A stretch of DNA of 64,000 nt from Doryteuthis pealeii. Taxonomy: Eukaryota; Mollusca; Cephalopoda; Myopsida; Loliginidae. The first letter of the stretch is position 1. The number at the start of each line of letters is the position of its first letter. Position numbers and translations under genes: made by a program. The DNA lies in NCBI GenBank assembly GCA_023376005.1, contig CM042150.1, forward strand, positions 78,086,159 to 78,150,158. The letters run 5' to 3'. Shown one piece after another: positions 33,033-44,000 of the stretch. Below the pieces are notes generated by a model. That model worked only from the letters and a program-made list of their open reading frames with translations, was not told the origin of the DNA and made no database searches.

Positions 33033-33078
<46 letters not shown>
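32773..33078. repeat. (TA)n cluster enclosing SINE A scraps
   Basis: TA runs at about 32773-32811, 32881-32974 and 33035-33078. The A-box phrase TTTAGCTCAGTCAATATA at 32870 is a bare SINE A head cut off by TA. Confidence 0.92.
32972..33034 (+). mobile_element. SINE family A, internally deleted
   Basis: TAGCTCAGTCAGTAGAGCAT is a perfect-looking A box; after about 30 bases the sequence jumps to CAGCCAATAGACCACGCTGC, which matches the 3' end of family A (GACAATAGGCCCATCC). The B box and body are missing. It is enclosed by (TA)n on both sides. Confidence 0.7.
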
Positions 33079-33081
<3 letters not shown>

Positions 33082-33429
33082 CGCCAAAACTTTTCTGAAT
33101 AAACGATGTATCTTTCAGAGTTATAACTTCTGGTTTTTTATATTAAGGTCATCATCATTTCAACACTTCTTTCCTCCTTCGATTTATTCATTTATTTATT
33201 TTTGATTTATTCATCACTCGCAAATAAACACATTTCTTAGTATTTATCACGTTCCTCATTATGTCTTTTCCCTTAGCATGATAAAATTAATATAATTCTC
33301 GCCCAGTAAATTTGCTGGAATCCCCAGACAGGAAGGCTTCAAAAACCCAATAGGGACTATTTATTTCAAAATATCCCCCGACCGCTATACAATGACTGAT
33401 TTCTTAAGTACTGAAGTGTAGACAAAAAA

Positions 33430-33475
33430 AAAAAAAAAATTACCAGTAAAAAAAAAAAAAAAAAAAAAAAAAAAT
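33430..33475 (+). repeat. Poly-A tracts
   Basis: Two runs of A of about 17 and 26 bases separated by TTACCAGT. Confidence 0.95.
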
Positions 33476-33950
33476 AGAAATAAGGAAAAAGATGTGACGA
33501 ATAGAAAAGGAAAAAAATGAAAACGAAAAATTCTAGACAAGCGTTGTTTACATCGTGCCGAGTGTGAAATCAGTATCGATCTTGTAATGTTCGGTCCGGC
33601 AGTGTAGCCATTCAATCCCCCCGCCCCTCGTGCCATTTGCCAAATGATGGAAAGGGCCATCTGAAGGAGCTAAGAGGAATAACATGACTGACAAGTGCTT
33701 TTCAACAAATCTACAACGGATTGTTTAGACGCTTTGGGAAAAGAGATATATAGACCTGAATAAAGCAGACATCATTGCAAATAATAGCAAAAATATATCA
33801 ACAAATTGGAAAAAAAAAGAAGAAAGAAACAGTCAGAATATAGACAGAATTAACGAATGATGAGACAAAGGATACAGAAGTTAAAGATAGATAGATAGGT
33901 AGATAGATATGAACAAACTGATATTGATAGCTAGATTGTTTAATAGCTAG

Positions 33951-34090
<140 letters not shown>

Positions 34091-34125
34091 TAGAAATGAT
34101 ATAGATCGCTAGATAGCGAAATAGA

Positions 34126-34697
34126 GGTTGGTTGGTTTATTTCGACATCTCAACCCTTGTGAGTTAATTTATGTCGAAGAATTTCATTTTATATTCATTC
34201 TTGTGGGTGCTGAATATTCTTTTTTTTTTAACACAATTTTTTAAATACATATTTTTAAATCTCATTTTTCTATTCAACGCATAGATGGGACCCAAACAGA
34301 TGCTACAACTCCGGATCAGAATGGACCTGGGAGTAAAGGCAATAGAACTACAGAACTGGAACTTCACCATTAGATACAGTTTAAAGTCTTACCCAGGACA
34401 CAAAGAACCTCACCGGTCGCATTCTAGCACATATTGGATAAAATGTTGGGTCTTTTCCATAAGGGCAAAAAGGGTCGGGGCAATCATATAAATGTTAGGG
34501 CTTGAATTGATCAGCTGATTGATCCCTAAGTAAGGGCCAAATTGGAGTTGTATTTCATGGACTGCTCATCCACCAGAGTTCCATCCTTAAGCATCACAGG
34601 TCGCCATCTACGGTCAACATGTGACCCCATTGAAGGGTTTTACCCCTCTGCAGAAGTGCGGTCTCGCGTAAACTATTGCCCCAGCCGACAGTGCTGG

Positions 34698-34700
<3 letters not shown>
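34126..34700 (+). mobile_element. Dispersed repeat family D, near-complete copy
   Basis: Second large copy of the family at 1609-2200, in the same orientation. Start GGTTGGTTGGTTTATTTCGA; inner blocks GAACTGGAACTTCACCATTA, GACACAAAGAACCTCACC, GGCAATCATATAAATGTTAG, TTTCATGGACTGCTC, CATCACAGGTCGCCATC; end GCCGACAGTGCTGGC, directly followed by (TA)n. A 68-codon frame (34285-34491) runs through the middle but has no recognisable match, and the copy at 1609 has no intact equivalent, so it is probably not coding. Confidence 0.72.
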
Positions 34701-34748
<48 letters not shown>

Positions 34749-34770
34749 AGACACAGACAGACAGACAGAC

Positions 34771-34815
<45 letters not shown>
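34701..34815. repeat. (TA)n, (GACA)n and (GA)n compound tract
   Basis: TA for 46 bases at the end of repeat D, a short GACA run, then GA to 34815. Confidence 0.95.
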
Positions 34816-34818
<3 letters not shown>

Positions 34819-35017
34819 AGAGAAAAATAAATATACCGTGAGATAAATAGATATGTACATATGTGTGTATTTGTAAAAATTCTCTTCCACTAATGGTCGT
34901 GCTGATAGATCGGTAGTTAGAGGCTATGACTGATGAAAAATCGGTTGACCTTCGATCCCGACTGAAAGTAGCCTGGTACATTTAGCTGCACAAGAGACGT
35001 GATACGTCGAAACAGGG

Positions 35018-35020
<3 letters not shown>

Positions 35021-35067
<47 letters not shown>
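35021..35067. repeat. (TA)n at a SINE A 3' end
   Basis: About 47 bases of TA abutting the 3' end of the next, minus-strand SINE. Confidence 0.95.
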
Positions 35068-35069
<2 letters not shown>

Positions 35070-35300
35070 CGTTAAGTCAGTGAAGTGGCCTATTATCGGT
35101 ATCAGCCGGTCAGCGAGAGAATTCATCCCCTTTTCATTAATGCTAAACCAGGTAAATGTTTTTTTGCGGCTGATGTGGAGCGCCACATTCGCCATCAGCT
35201 TCCTACTTTACTGCACAAATCCCAGGTGTGTTACTCATTCGCTGAGTTTGCGAGTGCCGGTATCAAATAAGGAACATTCTGCTTCCTAGCAATGAGCTTC
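35068..35300 (-). mobile_element. SINE family A, full-length copy, worn head
   Basis: Minus strand: worn B box (TTATTTGATACCGGCAC), GCAAACTCAGCGAATGAG, GTGGCGCTCCACATCAG, TTTACCTGGTTTAGC, AAAAGGGGATGAATTCTCTC and CTGACCGGCTGATACCGATA; the 3' end GGCCACTTCACTGAC runs into (TA)n. Confidence 0.82.
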
Positions 35301-35597
35301 GTTTGTGACACCAAAAACAACCGATTCTTCCCACCTCCAACATGTTTCTGGGTAAGCTGATATAGAACCTTACAAAAATAGTGTTTTTTTTCCCCGAAAT
35401 GGGTTACTTAATTCGAATATTTTACATTAAAATCTGGTTATAAGAAAATTAATAACCATGTTTTATTTTTCACTTTCAAACTTCTTTTTCTAAGGATTTC
35501 ATTTCCTTATATAAAAAAAACAACAACAAAAAAAAACCAACAATTGCTTTATTTCTCTGAATGTTTGAGATGAGACTTGAAGATGTGTCCAATTGGA

Positions 35598-35985
35598 CAC
35601 ATGGCCGAGTGGATTAGTCAGTTGGGTTAAAAGACAGTTTTAAGTGACAGTTATCTCTGGGTCCCGTGTTCAATCCTGAGTGAAAGCAGTTAGAAAAATA
35701 ATTAATTAGCACAACTCCTACCCCGGCTATGGTTAGCGGAATGAGAACAGGATACCCCCGTGTAATAAATAAAGGGTTAGGTTCAAAGTTCCGTGATGGC
35801 TCCCGAATACGACAAGAAAGTTCCCGAGTTCGAAAAGAAGGTTCCCGAGTCCGAGAAGGTTCCCGAGTCCGACAAGAAATACCTGAAGAAGGCCGGAGGG
35901 TATATCGGCCGAAACATTGTACAAATAACAATGAAGATGGGGACAGTAGTCCGAATAACACTAATAATACTAACAATTGCTTTGT
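35598..35985 (+). mobile_element. SINE family G (class II tRNA-like head, internal minisatellite)
   Basis: The head reads CACATGGCCGAGTGGATTAG (an excellent A box for tRNA-Leu/Ser), then GTTGGGTTAAAAGACAG and, after a long variable region, CCCGTGTTCAATCC (B box). The body has TACCCCGGCTATGGTTAGCG and AATAAAGGGTTAGGTTCAAAG. Three to four imperfect units of about 21 bases (TTCCCGAGTTCGAAAAGAAGG type) follow. The 3' part has CTGAAGA (35883-35889), A, a GGCCG...CGGCC stem and GAAACATTGT. Copies at 40364 (minus) and 41430 share this order. The frame crossing the minisatellite (SRVRKEG repeats) is not a gene. Confidence 0.8.
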
Positions 35986-36059
35986 TCATAGCAACATTAA
36001 TATTCTCCCAAACTGACAAACCTTACTGCAGATCGAACAACCTACCGAAATAGTTAACT

Positions 36060-36610
36060 AAATTTTTCTCAAAAATAGAATAATTATATTTGCCTACAAG
36101 GGTGGGCTAATTTACTTCACAACACCAAAAGGTATGCGTGTTATAATTAATTCATACATTTTCAAATAGAAAAAGAAATCGATGATATCTCTCAAGGGGC
36201 ATTTATACATTAAATTCTCGCAATTAGTATGCACCTATTCAGTGATAATCTCCGAGTACAGTACCATACTGATGGAAAACAAAATGGTAATGCCTTGAAT
36301 TACAATGCCAATTTTGACCTAAGAATATTCTAGGGGCCTGTGTACTTTTAGCAGAACCTGTATTCTCAAAGTTAAGCACATATTGACCTGTATATTTGAT
36401 CATCTACTGTCATTTAGCTGTATTATTTCCATGATAAATATTAAGCAAATTGAAACATATATTCCGGGATTTTAAATTGTGTTATCCGTCACTGTATGTT
36501 ATGTTTATTATCTCCATATTAATACGCTTGTTCATAACGGAGAAGCCATAGTTCGTATACGTCAAGTCTTGTCACCACACCAGAATAGCAATGAATCATT
36601 CAGTTAGAAA
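36060..36610. other. No feature recognised
   Basis: AT-rich DNA, no repeats or frames noted. Confidence 0.45.
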
Positions 36611-36619
36611 GACTAACTT

Positions 36620-37448
36620 AAATGTGATAGAAAGACAGAAATAATGAAAAAGCGAAAGAAAGTAAGAAAGACTCAAAGAAAGACTCAAAGAAAAAGGAAA
36701 TATACAATTAAAATAAAGAGAAGATAAGAGTGAAAGAAAGAGAAAAAGTGAAAGAAAGAAATAGAGTATGAGAGAAAGAAAGAACAGATGAATGAAAGAT
36801 CGAAAGTAAAGATAAGGGAGAAAGAAAGAGACAAAAAAGAAAGATCATTAGCAAGAATTTCTTTTTAAATAGAGAGTGATAAAAAGAAAAATTAAAAAAA
36901 AGAAGAAATACAGGTTAAAAGAGTGAAAGAAAAAGTGAAAGAAAAAGTAACATAACATTTAAATATAGACAGAAAGATAAGGAGAGAGAGAAAGAAAGAA
37001 AAAGTGAAAGAAAAAGAAAGATAACATTAAAAGAAAAAAGAAAATAGTGAAATAAATAAAGAAAAAATGGATGAAGTAAAGAGAGCAAGAGTGAAAGAAA
37101 GGAGGATAGTTTAAAAGAAAGAAAGGAAGAAAGAGACGAGAAAGGAAGAAAGAAAGATCTAACAAGAGAACGTTACATTTTTTACGAACACTTCCGCGAT
37201 GGACATTTTTCAACATAAATCGATTTTTGTCAGAACGTTATTTATTTAAAAGAATGACAGAAAACGTAAAGTGAAAGAAATAACGAAAGAAAGTAAAGAG
37301 TGAAAAAGGAGAGAAAGAAAGAAGCAATGATAAAGAAGAAAGAAAGAGAAAGAAAAGAAAAGAAAAGAAAGAAAAAGAAGGGTGAAAGAAAGAAAGAAAG
37401 AAAGAAAGAAAGAGAAAGAAAGAAAGAAAGAAGAAAGAAAGCGAAAAC

Positions 37449-37482
<34 letters not shown>

Positions 37483-37507
37483 TATCAAAAGAGAGAAAAA
37501 AAGAAAG

Positions 37508-37571
<64 letters not shown>

Positions 37572-37697
37572 AGATGAAGGAAAGAAATAAAAGCATAGAG
37601 TAAAAGAAAGTAAACGAAGAGTGAAACTAAACGAAGAGAGACAGAAAAAGAAATAAAGATAGAAAAAAATTAGGGATAAAGAAAAAATGCGATAATT

Positions 37698-37729
<32 letters not shown>

Positions 37730-37765
37730 CGAAAAGTGAAATAAATAAACAAATAAATAAAGACA
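36620..37765 (+). repeat. Kilobase-scale polypurine block with (GAAA)n and (GA)n
   Basis: Plus strand almost all A/G for about 1.1 kb. It contains clear AAAG/GAAA tandem runs (37385-37490), a (GA)n run (37515-37568) and, at 37700-37730, another AAAG run. It was likely built by repeated AAAG/GA expansion. Frames in it (KERKKERK, LSFFLSF) are artefacts. Confidence 0.92.
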
Positions 37766-37769
37766 TTGA

Positions 37770-38680
37770 AGAGTGATGGAAAAATTGACATATTGTTTAG
37801 TAAAATGTACGAGGAATATATTTTTTTAACATTAAGAATATTATTGTTTTTTGAACAGACATCTGATTTGTAAACACACAGAAAGTTTATATATGATATA
37901 TTATAAAATAGCTTTAAAATGTATGTTTCTGTTTTTTGGCATTGGATACTAAGTTAATAATTTTAGTTTAACATATCCGCTGTCCGTACACTTACACTAA
38001 CCAACAGTCTTCCCAAATGCTGCGTTTGCTTTTTAAACGGAAGTTGGCCTCCGATTTTATTCGAAACTAAAGAAGACACGAGTCAGGTCCATAAAGAAAA
38101 AAGAAGTCGATAAAAGGGCCGTACAGCCTTCCTGATTGATGACCCATCGTAGCCTCATTGGACCAATCTTGGGTCGACGTTTAAACACTTTTCAGCCTAA
38201 TTCAAGTGAACCCCATCTATAACGAACGGGGTTGGGGAACTGGCTAGTTCTCTACTCAGTCCTGTCACTGTAATCGAACCACCTATACCCTCGACTAATT
38301 CTTTGAGTATTGTGGTTCAGAATGACTGGTCATACTTCCGGCTAATACTGCACCCACCCATTGACTACTCAAGAGTCAAAGACATTAAAAATATAAACGT
38401 CCTTTATCTTAACCCATGGCATTACTAGCGATTGACAGCTTCAGTTTATGATAGACGTAGGGAAAATAAAGCTTTTATTTCCGTTTTATTATCTATCTTT
38501 TAAAAATTGCTGACCTTCCAACTTATACTTGTCAGTTTAATACGATTATATACACACATATCTATTTATATACATTCCTGTATATACGCTATATCTATAC
38601 GAATACTTACTCATACAGATATACTAGCATCTACATAGATATGCATTATTGCAGCTAAATATTTGCCTCGTGAGACAACT
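37770..38680. other. No feature recognised
   Basis: Mixed composition; the segment 38030-38400 is less AT-rich but shows no open frame or known repeat. Confidence 0.4.
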
Positions 38681-38689
38681 CTATAGTGT

Positions 38690-39048
38690 GAAAATCAGTT
38701 TTAAAATCCCTACTAGTTCACTGCCCTGTCGGCAAGGGCTATAGAATATACAGACTGCACCTCTGCAGGGAGTAAGAACCCCAAATAGGACCGCCTGTGG
38801 GCCGTGGGTGGTTACCTGTGAACAGGATTGTGGTGGCTGAGCCGTCTGTGACCCGGTACTAAGTGGCCCTTACATGCAACACTTCATTTCTGTCCTTACT
38901 TGAGCTATACGGTCAGTCGGAGAAGCCCGATTCGATAAATCGGCAGGTCATGTCAAGCCATAGCAACTATATGACTGTCCATATTCCGTATTTCAAATCA
39001 CACTTAGGGCAAACACATTTTTATCATATAATGTTGGAAGCAGCACTT
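38690..39048 (-). mobile_element. Repeat family D, 3' piece of a split copy
   Basis: CCCTGTCGGCAAGGGCTATA, GCACCTCTGCAGGGAGTAAG, CCGCCTGTGGGCCGTGGGTG and, further right, CAACTATATGACTGTCC and AACACATTTTTATCATATAA correspond, in reverse, to the 3' half of the copies at 1609 and 34126. The match stops where LINE sequence starts; the rest of D resumes near 39915. Confidence 0.6.
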
Positions 39049-39385
39049 AACGGACACTTACCTCCTATATCACAACACATTCAAATAAGACAAAGAAGAC
39101 ATCCTGGATACTACGGGAAAAGTAACAACGAACTCATAAGTCACGTTCTCCTGTGGACTCTTACACATGGACACACCATTGTGAGTCGACCAATAAAACT
39201 TACATTGATCCGCTATTTTGTGCTAATACAGGATATCGTGAGGAGGACTTGCCAAGAAGGATGATCGATAGGGACGAGTGGCGAAAAGAGTCATGGCGAA
39301 CTGTGCTGTCAGCACGACTTGATGATGATGATGATGAAGATTATGATAATGATGATGATGATGATGCACACATTCTAAGCAATAT
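39049..39385 (+). pseudogene. LINE 3' fragment with GATGATGATG tail
   Basis: Frame 1 gives NGHLPPISQHIQIRQRRHPG, YYGKSNNELISHVLLWTLTH; a frameshift near 39160 moves to the next frame with KTYIDPLFCANTGYREEDLP and MIDRDEWRKESWR, then LDDDDD from the GATGAT tail. These match, in order, the blocks of the 7380 copy. A short, recent-looking 3' end with one frameshift; inactive. Confidence 0.82.
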
Positions 39386-39498
39386 TCACAGATATTATTC
39401 ATGCATCAATAGCATTTAATCCAAAATTACTGAATTCAATATAATAGAATTAATTTAAATTCCCAAAATGTTTTTAAACTTTTTCATATATCTCACAT

Positions 39499-39570
39499 GT
39501 TATAATGATTTACGAACTTGGCCCGGAGTTTGTAAGTTCAATTCTCACTGGATACTCCATAGTATGATCC
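39499..39570 (+). mobile_element. Possible tRNA-like SINE remnant
   Basis: TTATAATGATTTACGAACTT then GTAAGTTCAATTCTCACTGG has A-box and B-box-like spacing as in families B/C, but the flanks do not confirm it. Confidence 0.35.
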
Positions 39571-39657
39571 CATGCCATAGTATTTTAAACTTAGTAAATG
39601 ACAGCGTCTTTTATATTAACTGAGAAATCCCTTTTTATACAACACTTCATTAGAATG

Positions 39658-39787
39658 TTCCATTGTAGTGTAATGTTTAAAAAGCTTGTCTCGGAGATCC
39701 ATTATTACTGAATAGCGAGTTCGATCTAAACTTGCGACCTTGTTTCACATCCTATCCCTGGCGAATAGGTCGAGTAAATACCTACAT
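39658..39787 (+). mobile_element. SINE family C
   Basis: TTGTAGTGTAATGTTTAAAA, AGCTTGTCTCGGAGATCC, ATTACTGAATAGCGAGTTCG (B box), CTTGCGACCTTGTTTCACAT and a GTCGAGTAAATACCTACA tail. Confidence 0.78.
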
Positions 39788-39914
39788 CATATTATTCAGT
39801 TTTCTTTCTATAATCAGATAATTATGCTCTCTAACTTGTACAACATCCTATTGATCGAACTAGGAACATGCTAACTGCAGATCAGGGAGCCCCCCCTTAA
39901 AAAGGAGTGTCGTT

Positions 39915-40060
39915 GGCATGAATTTAAACTGTATCTGGTGGTGAAGCTCCTGTACTGGAGATCTGAGTAGTATGGATTACACCATCATTGCTATTACTCC
40001 GTATTCAGCTCTGATCCTGAGTGGTAGTATCTGTTAGGGTCCCACCAATAGGTAAAACAG
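39915..40060 (-). mobile_element. Repeat family D, 5' piece of a split copy
   Basis: TTTAAACTGTATCTGGTGGT, GAAGCTCCTGTACTGGAG, TTACTCCGTATTCAGCTCTG, ATCCTGAGTGGTAGTATCTG and TTAGGGTCCCACC match, in reverse, 34285-34400. With 38690-39048 it would make one D copy split by about 870 bases of later insertions. Confidence 0.6.
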
Positions 40061-40363
40061 ATCTCTTTAAAAATATTCGTATTCGATCAGTCAATGTACA
40101 ATAAAAACCCTATGAAAGAACTAGACAACAAAATGTAAATATGAACGTACAATGAAAATGATTCCCTAACGAAGGTTTAAGCAAAGTATAATCCTTGACT
40201 GGTTGGCATGCCGTTAAAATCAATCACAAAAAGATAATCTAGTGTAAAGTCAATGTAATGGGTGGTCCGAATCTCTTGTCATCCACTACATATTTTAGAG
40301 GTAAAATAATTACATAATATATTATATTACTATTTCTCTGATTTTTTAGATGAGGCTTGATAA

Positions 40364-40545
40364 TTAGGATTATTTGAATTATTCGAACTATTGTCCTCAT
40401 CTTTATTGTTATCTGTACAACGTTTCGGCCGATGTACCAGCCGGCCTTCTTCGTGTAACTCTTGTCGGACTCGGGAACCTTCTCGAACTTGGAAACCTTC
40501 TTTTCGAACTCGGGAACCTTCTAGTTGTAATTGGGAATAATTCAA
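40364..40545 (-). mobile_element. SINE family G, 3' part
   Basis: On the minus strand: two to three units of the GGTTCCCGAGTTCGAAAAGA minisatellite, CGAAGAAGGCCGGC, TGGTACATCGGCCGAAACG, TTGTACAGATAACAATAAAG and GATGAGGACAATAG. The tRNA-like head is missing, as in a 5'-truncated copy. Confidence 0.75.
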
Positions 40546-40559
40546 ATAATACTTACATT

Positions 40560-41428
40560 ACTAAAACAAAAGATAATGAATGTTAAAACAATATGCAAGG
40601 GGATAAAACTTTCTAACCACACTGTACATATTAAAAAAACAACATTTCGCTTTCTTCTCTTCATTATTTTCTACTCGATTCTATTTCATAATCAATTCAT
40701 ATTTCAAGTATTTCTCATCTCCTCTTATCTCTGGATCGTTTTCAAAAAATTTACTTTCTTTCATTCTTATTGTTTTTTTCTAAAAATCTGTTCTTTATTT
40801 CTTTCTCTTTTCCTCGATTCGAAAAATAATAATATAAAATCCTCCTGTCAAGTAGTTCCGAAGTATTACAACTTGTTTTTAAGCCTACAATATGAGACTG
40901 AGTGACACTTTTAATGGCTAAAAGCACTCAAAAACTAAGATATTGTTTTCATCCGTCACGTTTTCAAGGGAAAAAGAAATGCGTCAACAAGAATTTGAAA
41001 ATGCACGTTTTGTTTTCTTGAAATAAAAATCTGAAGAAAACAATTCTATGATTTTGAAAAAGATATTTTTAATGTCGAAAAATGTTGTTCTGTTTTCATC
41101 CGCCAGTGTCTCTTTAGGGATTCTTTACTGACAGTCTGGAATAGGTATGCAAGACTTGCTGCAAAGATCCATAAATGCATACTCTTCTTACTTCTATACT
41201 ATACGAATGAACTTACAGTGCGTACATATATGTGTCATACCGGCGCAGATATGCACGCAATGAAAGTGTAGACACAAAAGAATGTTCAATTTCATCAAAT
41301 TTGGTATGCATAAACGTCTGATTAGCGGGTGTGATTTGGGAAAAATATTCTAGGTAAAACAAGACATTATGTTTATAAGTTCCCAGAAATCAGACTGAAT
41401 TGCCAATTGGAAACAGCAAGTAGATAAA
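40560..41428. other. AT-rich DNA without recognised features
   Basis: A T-rich plus-strand frame (40531-40905) has no recognisable product. No repeats noted. Confidence 0.4.
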
Positions 41429-41429
41429 G

Positions 41430-41805
41430 GCGTTGGGTTAAGACAGTTTTAAGTAACAGTTATCTCTAGGCTGCAGGTCAAGAGCGACAGTAACATAGAA
41501 TAATAATTAACACAGCTTAACACCTGTACCCCAGCTATTGTTAGCGGAATGAGAACAGGATACACCGTGGATTAAATAAAGGGTTGGGTTCAAAGTTCCG
41601 TGATGGCTCCCGATTACGACAAAAAGGACCCCGATTACGACAAGTAGGTTCCCGATTATGACAAGAAGGTTCCTGTGTTCGAAAAGAAGGTTCCCGAGTT
41701 CGAAAAGAAGGTTCGCGAGTCCGACAGGAAATACCTGAAGAGGGTCGGAGGGCACATCGGCCGAAACATTGTACAGATAACAATAAAGATGAGGACAACA
41801 GAGTT
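41430..41805 (+). mobile_element. SINE family G with longer minisatellite
   Basis: Shares GGCGTTGGGTTAAGACAGTT, ACAGTTATCTCTAGGCTGC (worn B box), CAGCTATTGTTAGCGGAATG, AGAACAGGATACACCG and AATAAAGGGTTGGGTTC with the copy at 35598. The minisatellite has about six 21-base units, against three to four at 35598 and two to three at 40364, so it varies in length. Then CTGAAGA (41735-41741), a GGTCG...CGGCC stem and GAAACATTGTACAGA. Confidence 0.8.
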
Positions 41806-42147
41806 TTTCACTTTAACATATGGATAGATTTTAGCTTCCTATTTACTTGAGTGTTGAAGTATTTTTGAGGTGTTGTATGAGAGGCATGAAATACGGTAAA
41901 GAAAACTGAATCAGTTTTCATTATTAAACGCCTTTATAACTAAACAAGAACATATTCTTCGATTTTCTATTCTATTTATTCCGAAAATAAAAACAGAATT
42001 TTGCAAATCAATCGTTCTTACCAATACGACTTAAATCGATTTCATGTTTGCCCATAATTGGGGATAATCGATAACTTGCCCGATATTTATCTTAAATTTT
42101 GCAATATTTTTTGTTTGATGCAAAATATTTGAAAGAATTAACAGTAT

Positions 42148-42190
42148 AGTTGGTTGGTTTTACGATATGTCGAGTTATTTAATGCCAGAG
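42148..42190 (+). mobile_element. Repeat family D head fragment
   Basis: AGTTGGTTGGTTTTACGATA then TGTCGAGTTATTTAATGCC matches the first 45 bases of family D. Confidence 0.5.
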
Positions 42191-42233
42191 TAGTCTTTTC
42201 TTCGTGTTCTTATTGGTACTCAAGTATATGTTA

Positions 42234-42891
42234 TCTTATTATAATGGAGATTGTGTGTTTTTCTGTCTGTAACCGAAACTATATTCCTACTCAAGTCACC
42301 ATTCTCTTGGTTATTGACATCACATTCTCCATGATTTATTTTTTTTTATCTAAAACTCAATTATTAATAAAATTGTCTTACATTATTAATACTGTTAACT
42401 ATGTCTACATACTTACTAAATGCAATTATATTTATATATACAACAAAATAGCGGTTTACAGTGTGTACGGGAAGGCTAATTTGCATATTAATATTAAAAA
42501 ATCGAATTTAATAAATATGTGCTTAGTATTATTGATTTCTAACTGTTTGGTTATATTTTAATGAATATAAGCAAAAATCTCTTCAATGAATCTTAAATGA
42601 AATCCATTAACAAGATAAAATAACTATCATTTTATTCTTTACTTCCTCTTATAACTAAATACTTAAATTAGAAAAAATAACAATGAAAGACGAGAGTGAT
42701 GGAAGAGTAAGTTTCAGTTGTTCCATTTTTTATTATACTCCCTCTGTTTCAAATCTTTTATTATACTCCCTCTGTTTCAACTATTTTTATCTGTATTCTT
42801 ATTTAGTTTCATTAGCCTTTCTAATTTAATACAATATTTTATTACATTAAAACTTAAATACTTGCACCCGGAGGGTGCATATATTTGCTAG
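42234..42891 (+). mobile_element. Helitron-like non-autonomous element
   Basis: The left end is A|TCTTATTATAATGG; the right end is CTAG|T at 42888-42891. A perfect 7-bp hairpin (TGCACCC, GGA, GGGTGCA; 42863-42879) lies eight bases before CTAG. A 5' TC, a 3' CTRR preceded by a hairpin, insertion between A and T and no target duplication are the known Helitron hallmarks. Length 658 bases, no Rep/helicase coding. Inside are two tandem copies of TTATTATACTCCCTCTGTTT. The sequence just after the right end repeats the element's own 5' end. Confidence 0.65.
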
Positions 42892-43036
42892 TTATAATAG
42901 AGATTGTATGTTTGTTTGGCTGTAACCGAAATATATTACTACTCAAGTCAAAATTCCCTTACTTATTTACGTCACATTCTCTATGGTTTTATTTTATTTA
43001 AACCTTAATTATTAATAAAATTGTTTTACATACAGA
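42892..43036 (+). mobile_element. Second copy of the Helitron-like 5' region, in tandem
   Basis: TTATAATAGAGATTGTATG, CTGTAACCGAAATATATTAC, TACTCAAGTCAAAATTCCC, CGTCACATTCTCTATGG and TTATTAATAAAATTGTTTTA repeat 42237-42383 with scattered changes. It starts exactly at the CTAG end of the first element, so the two are joined head to tail. No matching 3' end was found beyond it. Confidence 0.75.
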
Positions 43037-43039
43037 AAA

Positions 43040-43860
43040 TACCTTTCAAAGCAAATTTTACTAACATAAAATGTCTTTCAACATAATGAATACTCTACAA
43101 AACAACATTATCAAAAAAATTTAAAATAAAAATGAAAAACACAGAAATGCCTGAAATCAAATGGAAAAATTATGAAAAAGCCAACACATAAAATACAGGG
43201 TCTAAAATTGGTAATTCTTTTTTTGGAAGAATAGTAACGTTCCTCTAGCCAGACTGTTGAACAAGATCAGAAATAATCGCCAAATACAAGGAGAACAAAT
43301 ACATTTTATGTCATTTACTTCTCGATTACCGAACGTTTCCTCATTTTTAAGTGTTCACATCACTGCCAATCCTTCGAATTAAGCGCTTCCTTTAAAATAA
43401 ATGCATTCTACGCGTCGAAATCTATCAATAAAGCTAATTAAATCCACATCTAAAATTTTAACGAAATTCGAAATTTTTAAACACTATAATAGGTGATTAA
43501 AGTTCCATATCTCCGCCAATTCTTAGAATTCTTGGCATCAATGAAATCTACGCATCAAAATCTACCAGAAAAGCCAAAGATATCGAAACTATAATGTACC
43601 TAGTATATCTTACTGTATTTTCAATTTGATTTATATATCTATTGAGTTCTTAACGGTAAATTTATAAATTCTGGTATGTGGTATAAAAAAACACGTCCTT
43701 CGAGAATCCCGTGAAGATCACGCCCGAATGCATTGCCAGAAGATTAAGGAATATTAAGTAGCTTTTTAGTAACTGTGTTCTTATACTAAACACATTTATC
43801 CTTCATTATAAAACTATGAAACCTACTGATATTATTCTTTTATTCATACAATTAAATGAT
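43040..43860. other. AT-rich DNA without recognised features
   Basis: Two related phrases (CTCCGCCAATTCTTAGAATT near 43512 and TCACTGCCAATCCTTCGAAT near 43360, each followed by 'AAATCTA..A..AAAGC' text) hint at an old duplication of about 150 bases. Confidence 0.4.
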
Positions 43861-43867
43861 ACATATA

Positions 43868-43871
43868 TATC

Positions 43872-43929
<58 letters not shown>

Positions 43930-44000
43930 ATATTTATAATATAATATGTATAATATATATGGATATAATATATATATAAATATAATATACATATATATGT
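43868..44000. repeat. (TA)n and degenerate AT tract
   Basis: TA for about 55 bases, then irregular TATAATATA text up to the Helitron-like left end. Confidence 0.9.

Noticed and set aside
35793..36053. Protein gene with EKKVPESDK or SRVREG repeats
   Set aside because: The frame runs through the family G minisatellite; unit lengths of 18-21 bases vary among copies and the other two copies are truncated or stop-interrupted.
42731..42778. Plant Stowaway-like CTCCCTCTGTTTCA ends
   Set aside because: The two phrases are direct tandem copies inside a Helitron-like element, not terminal inverted repeats; the resemblance looks accidental.
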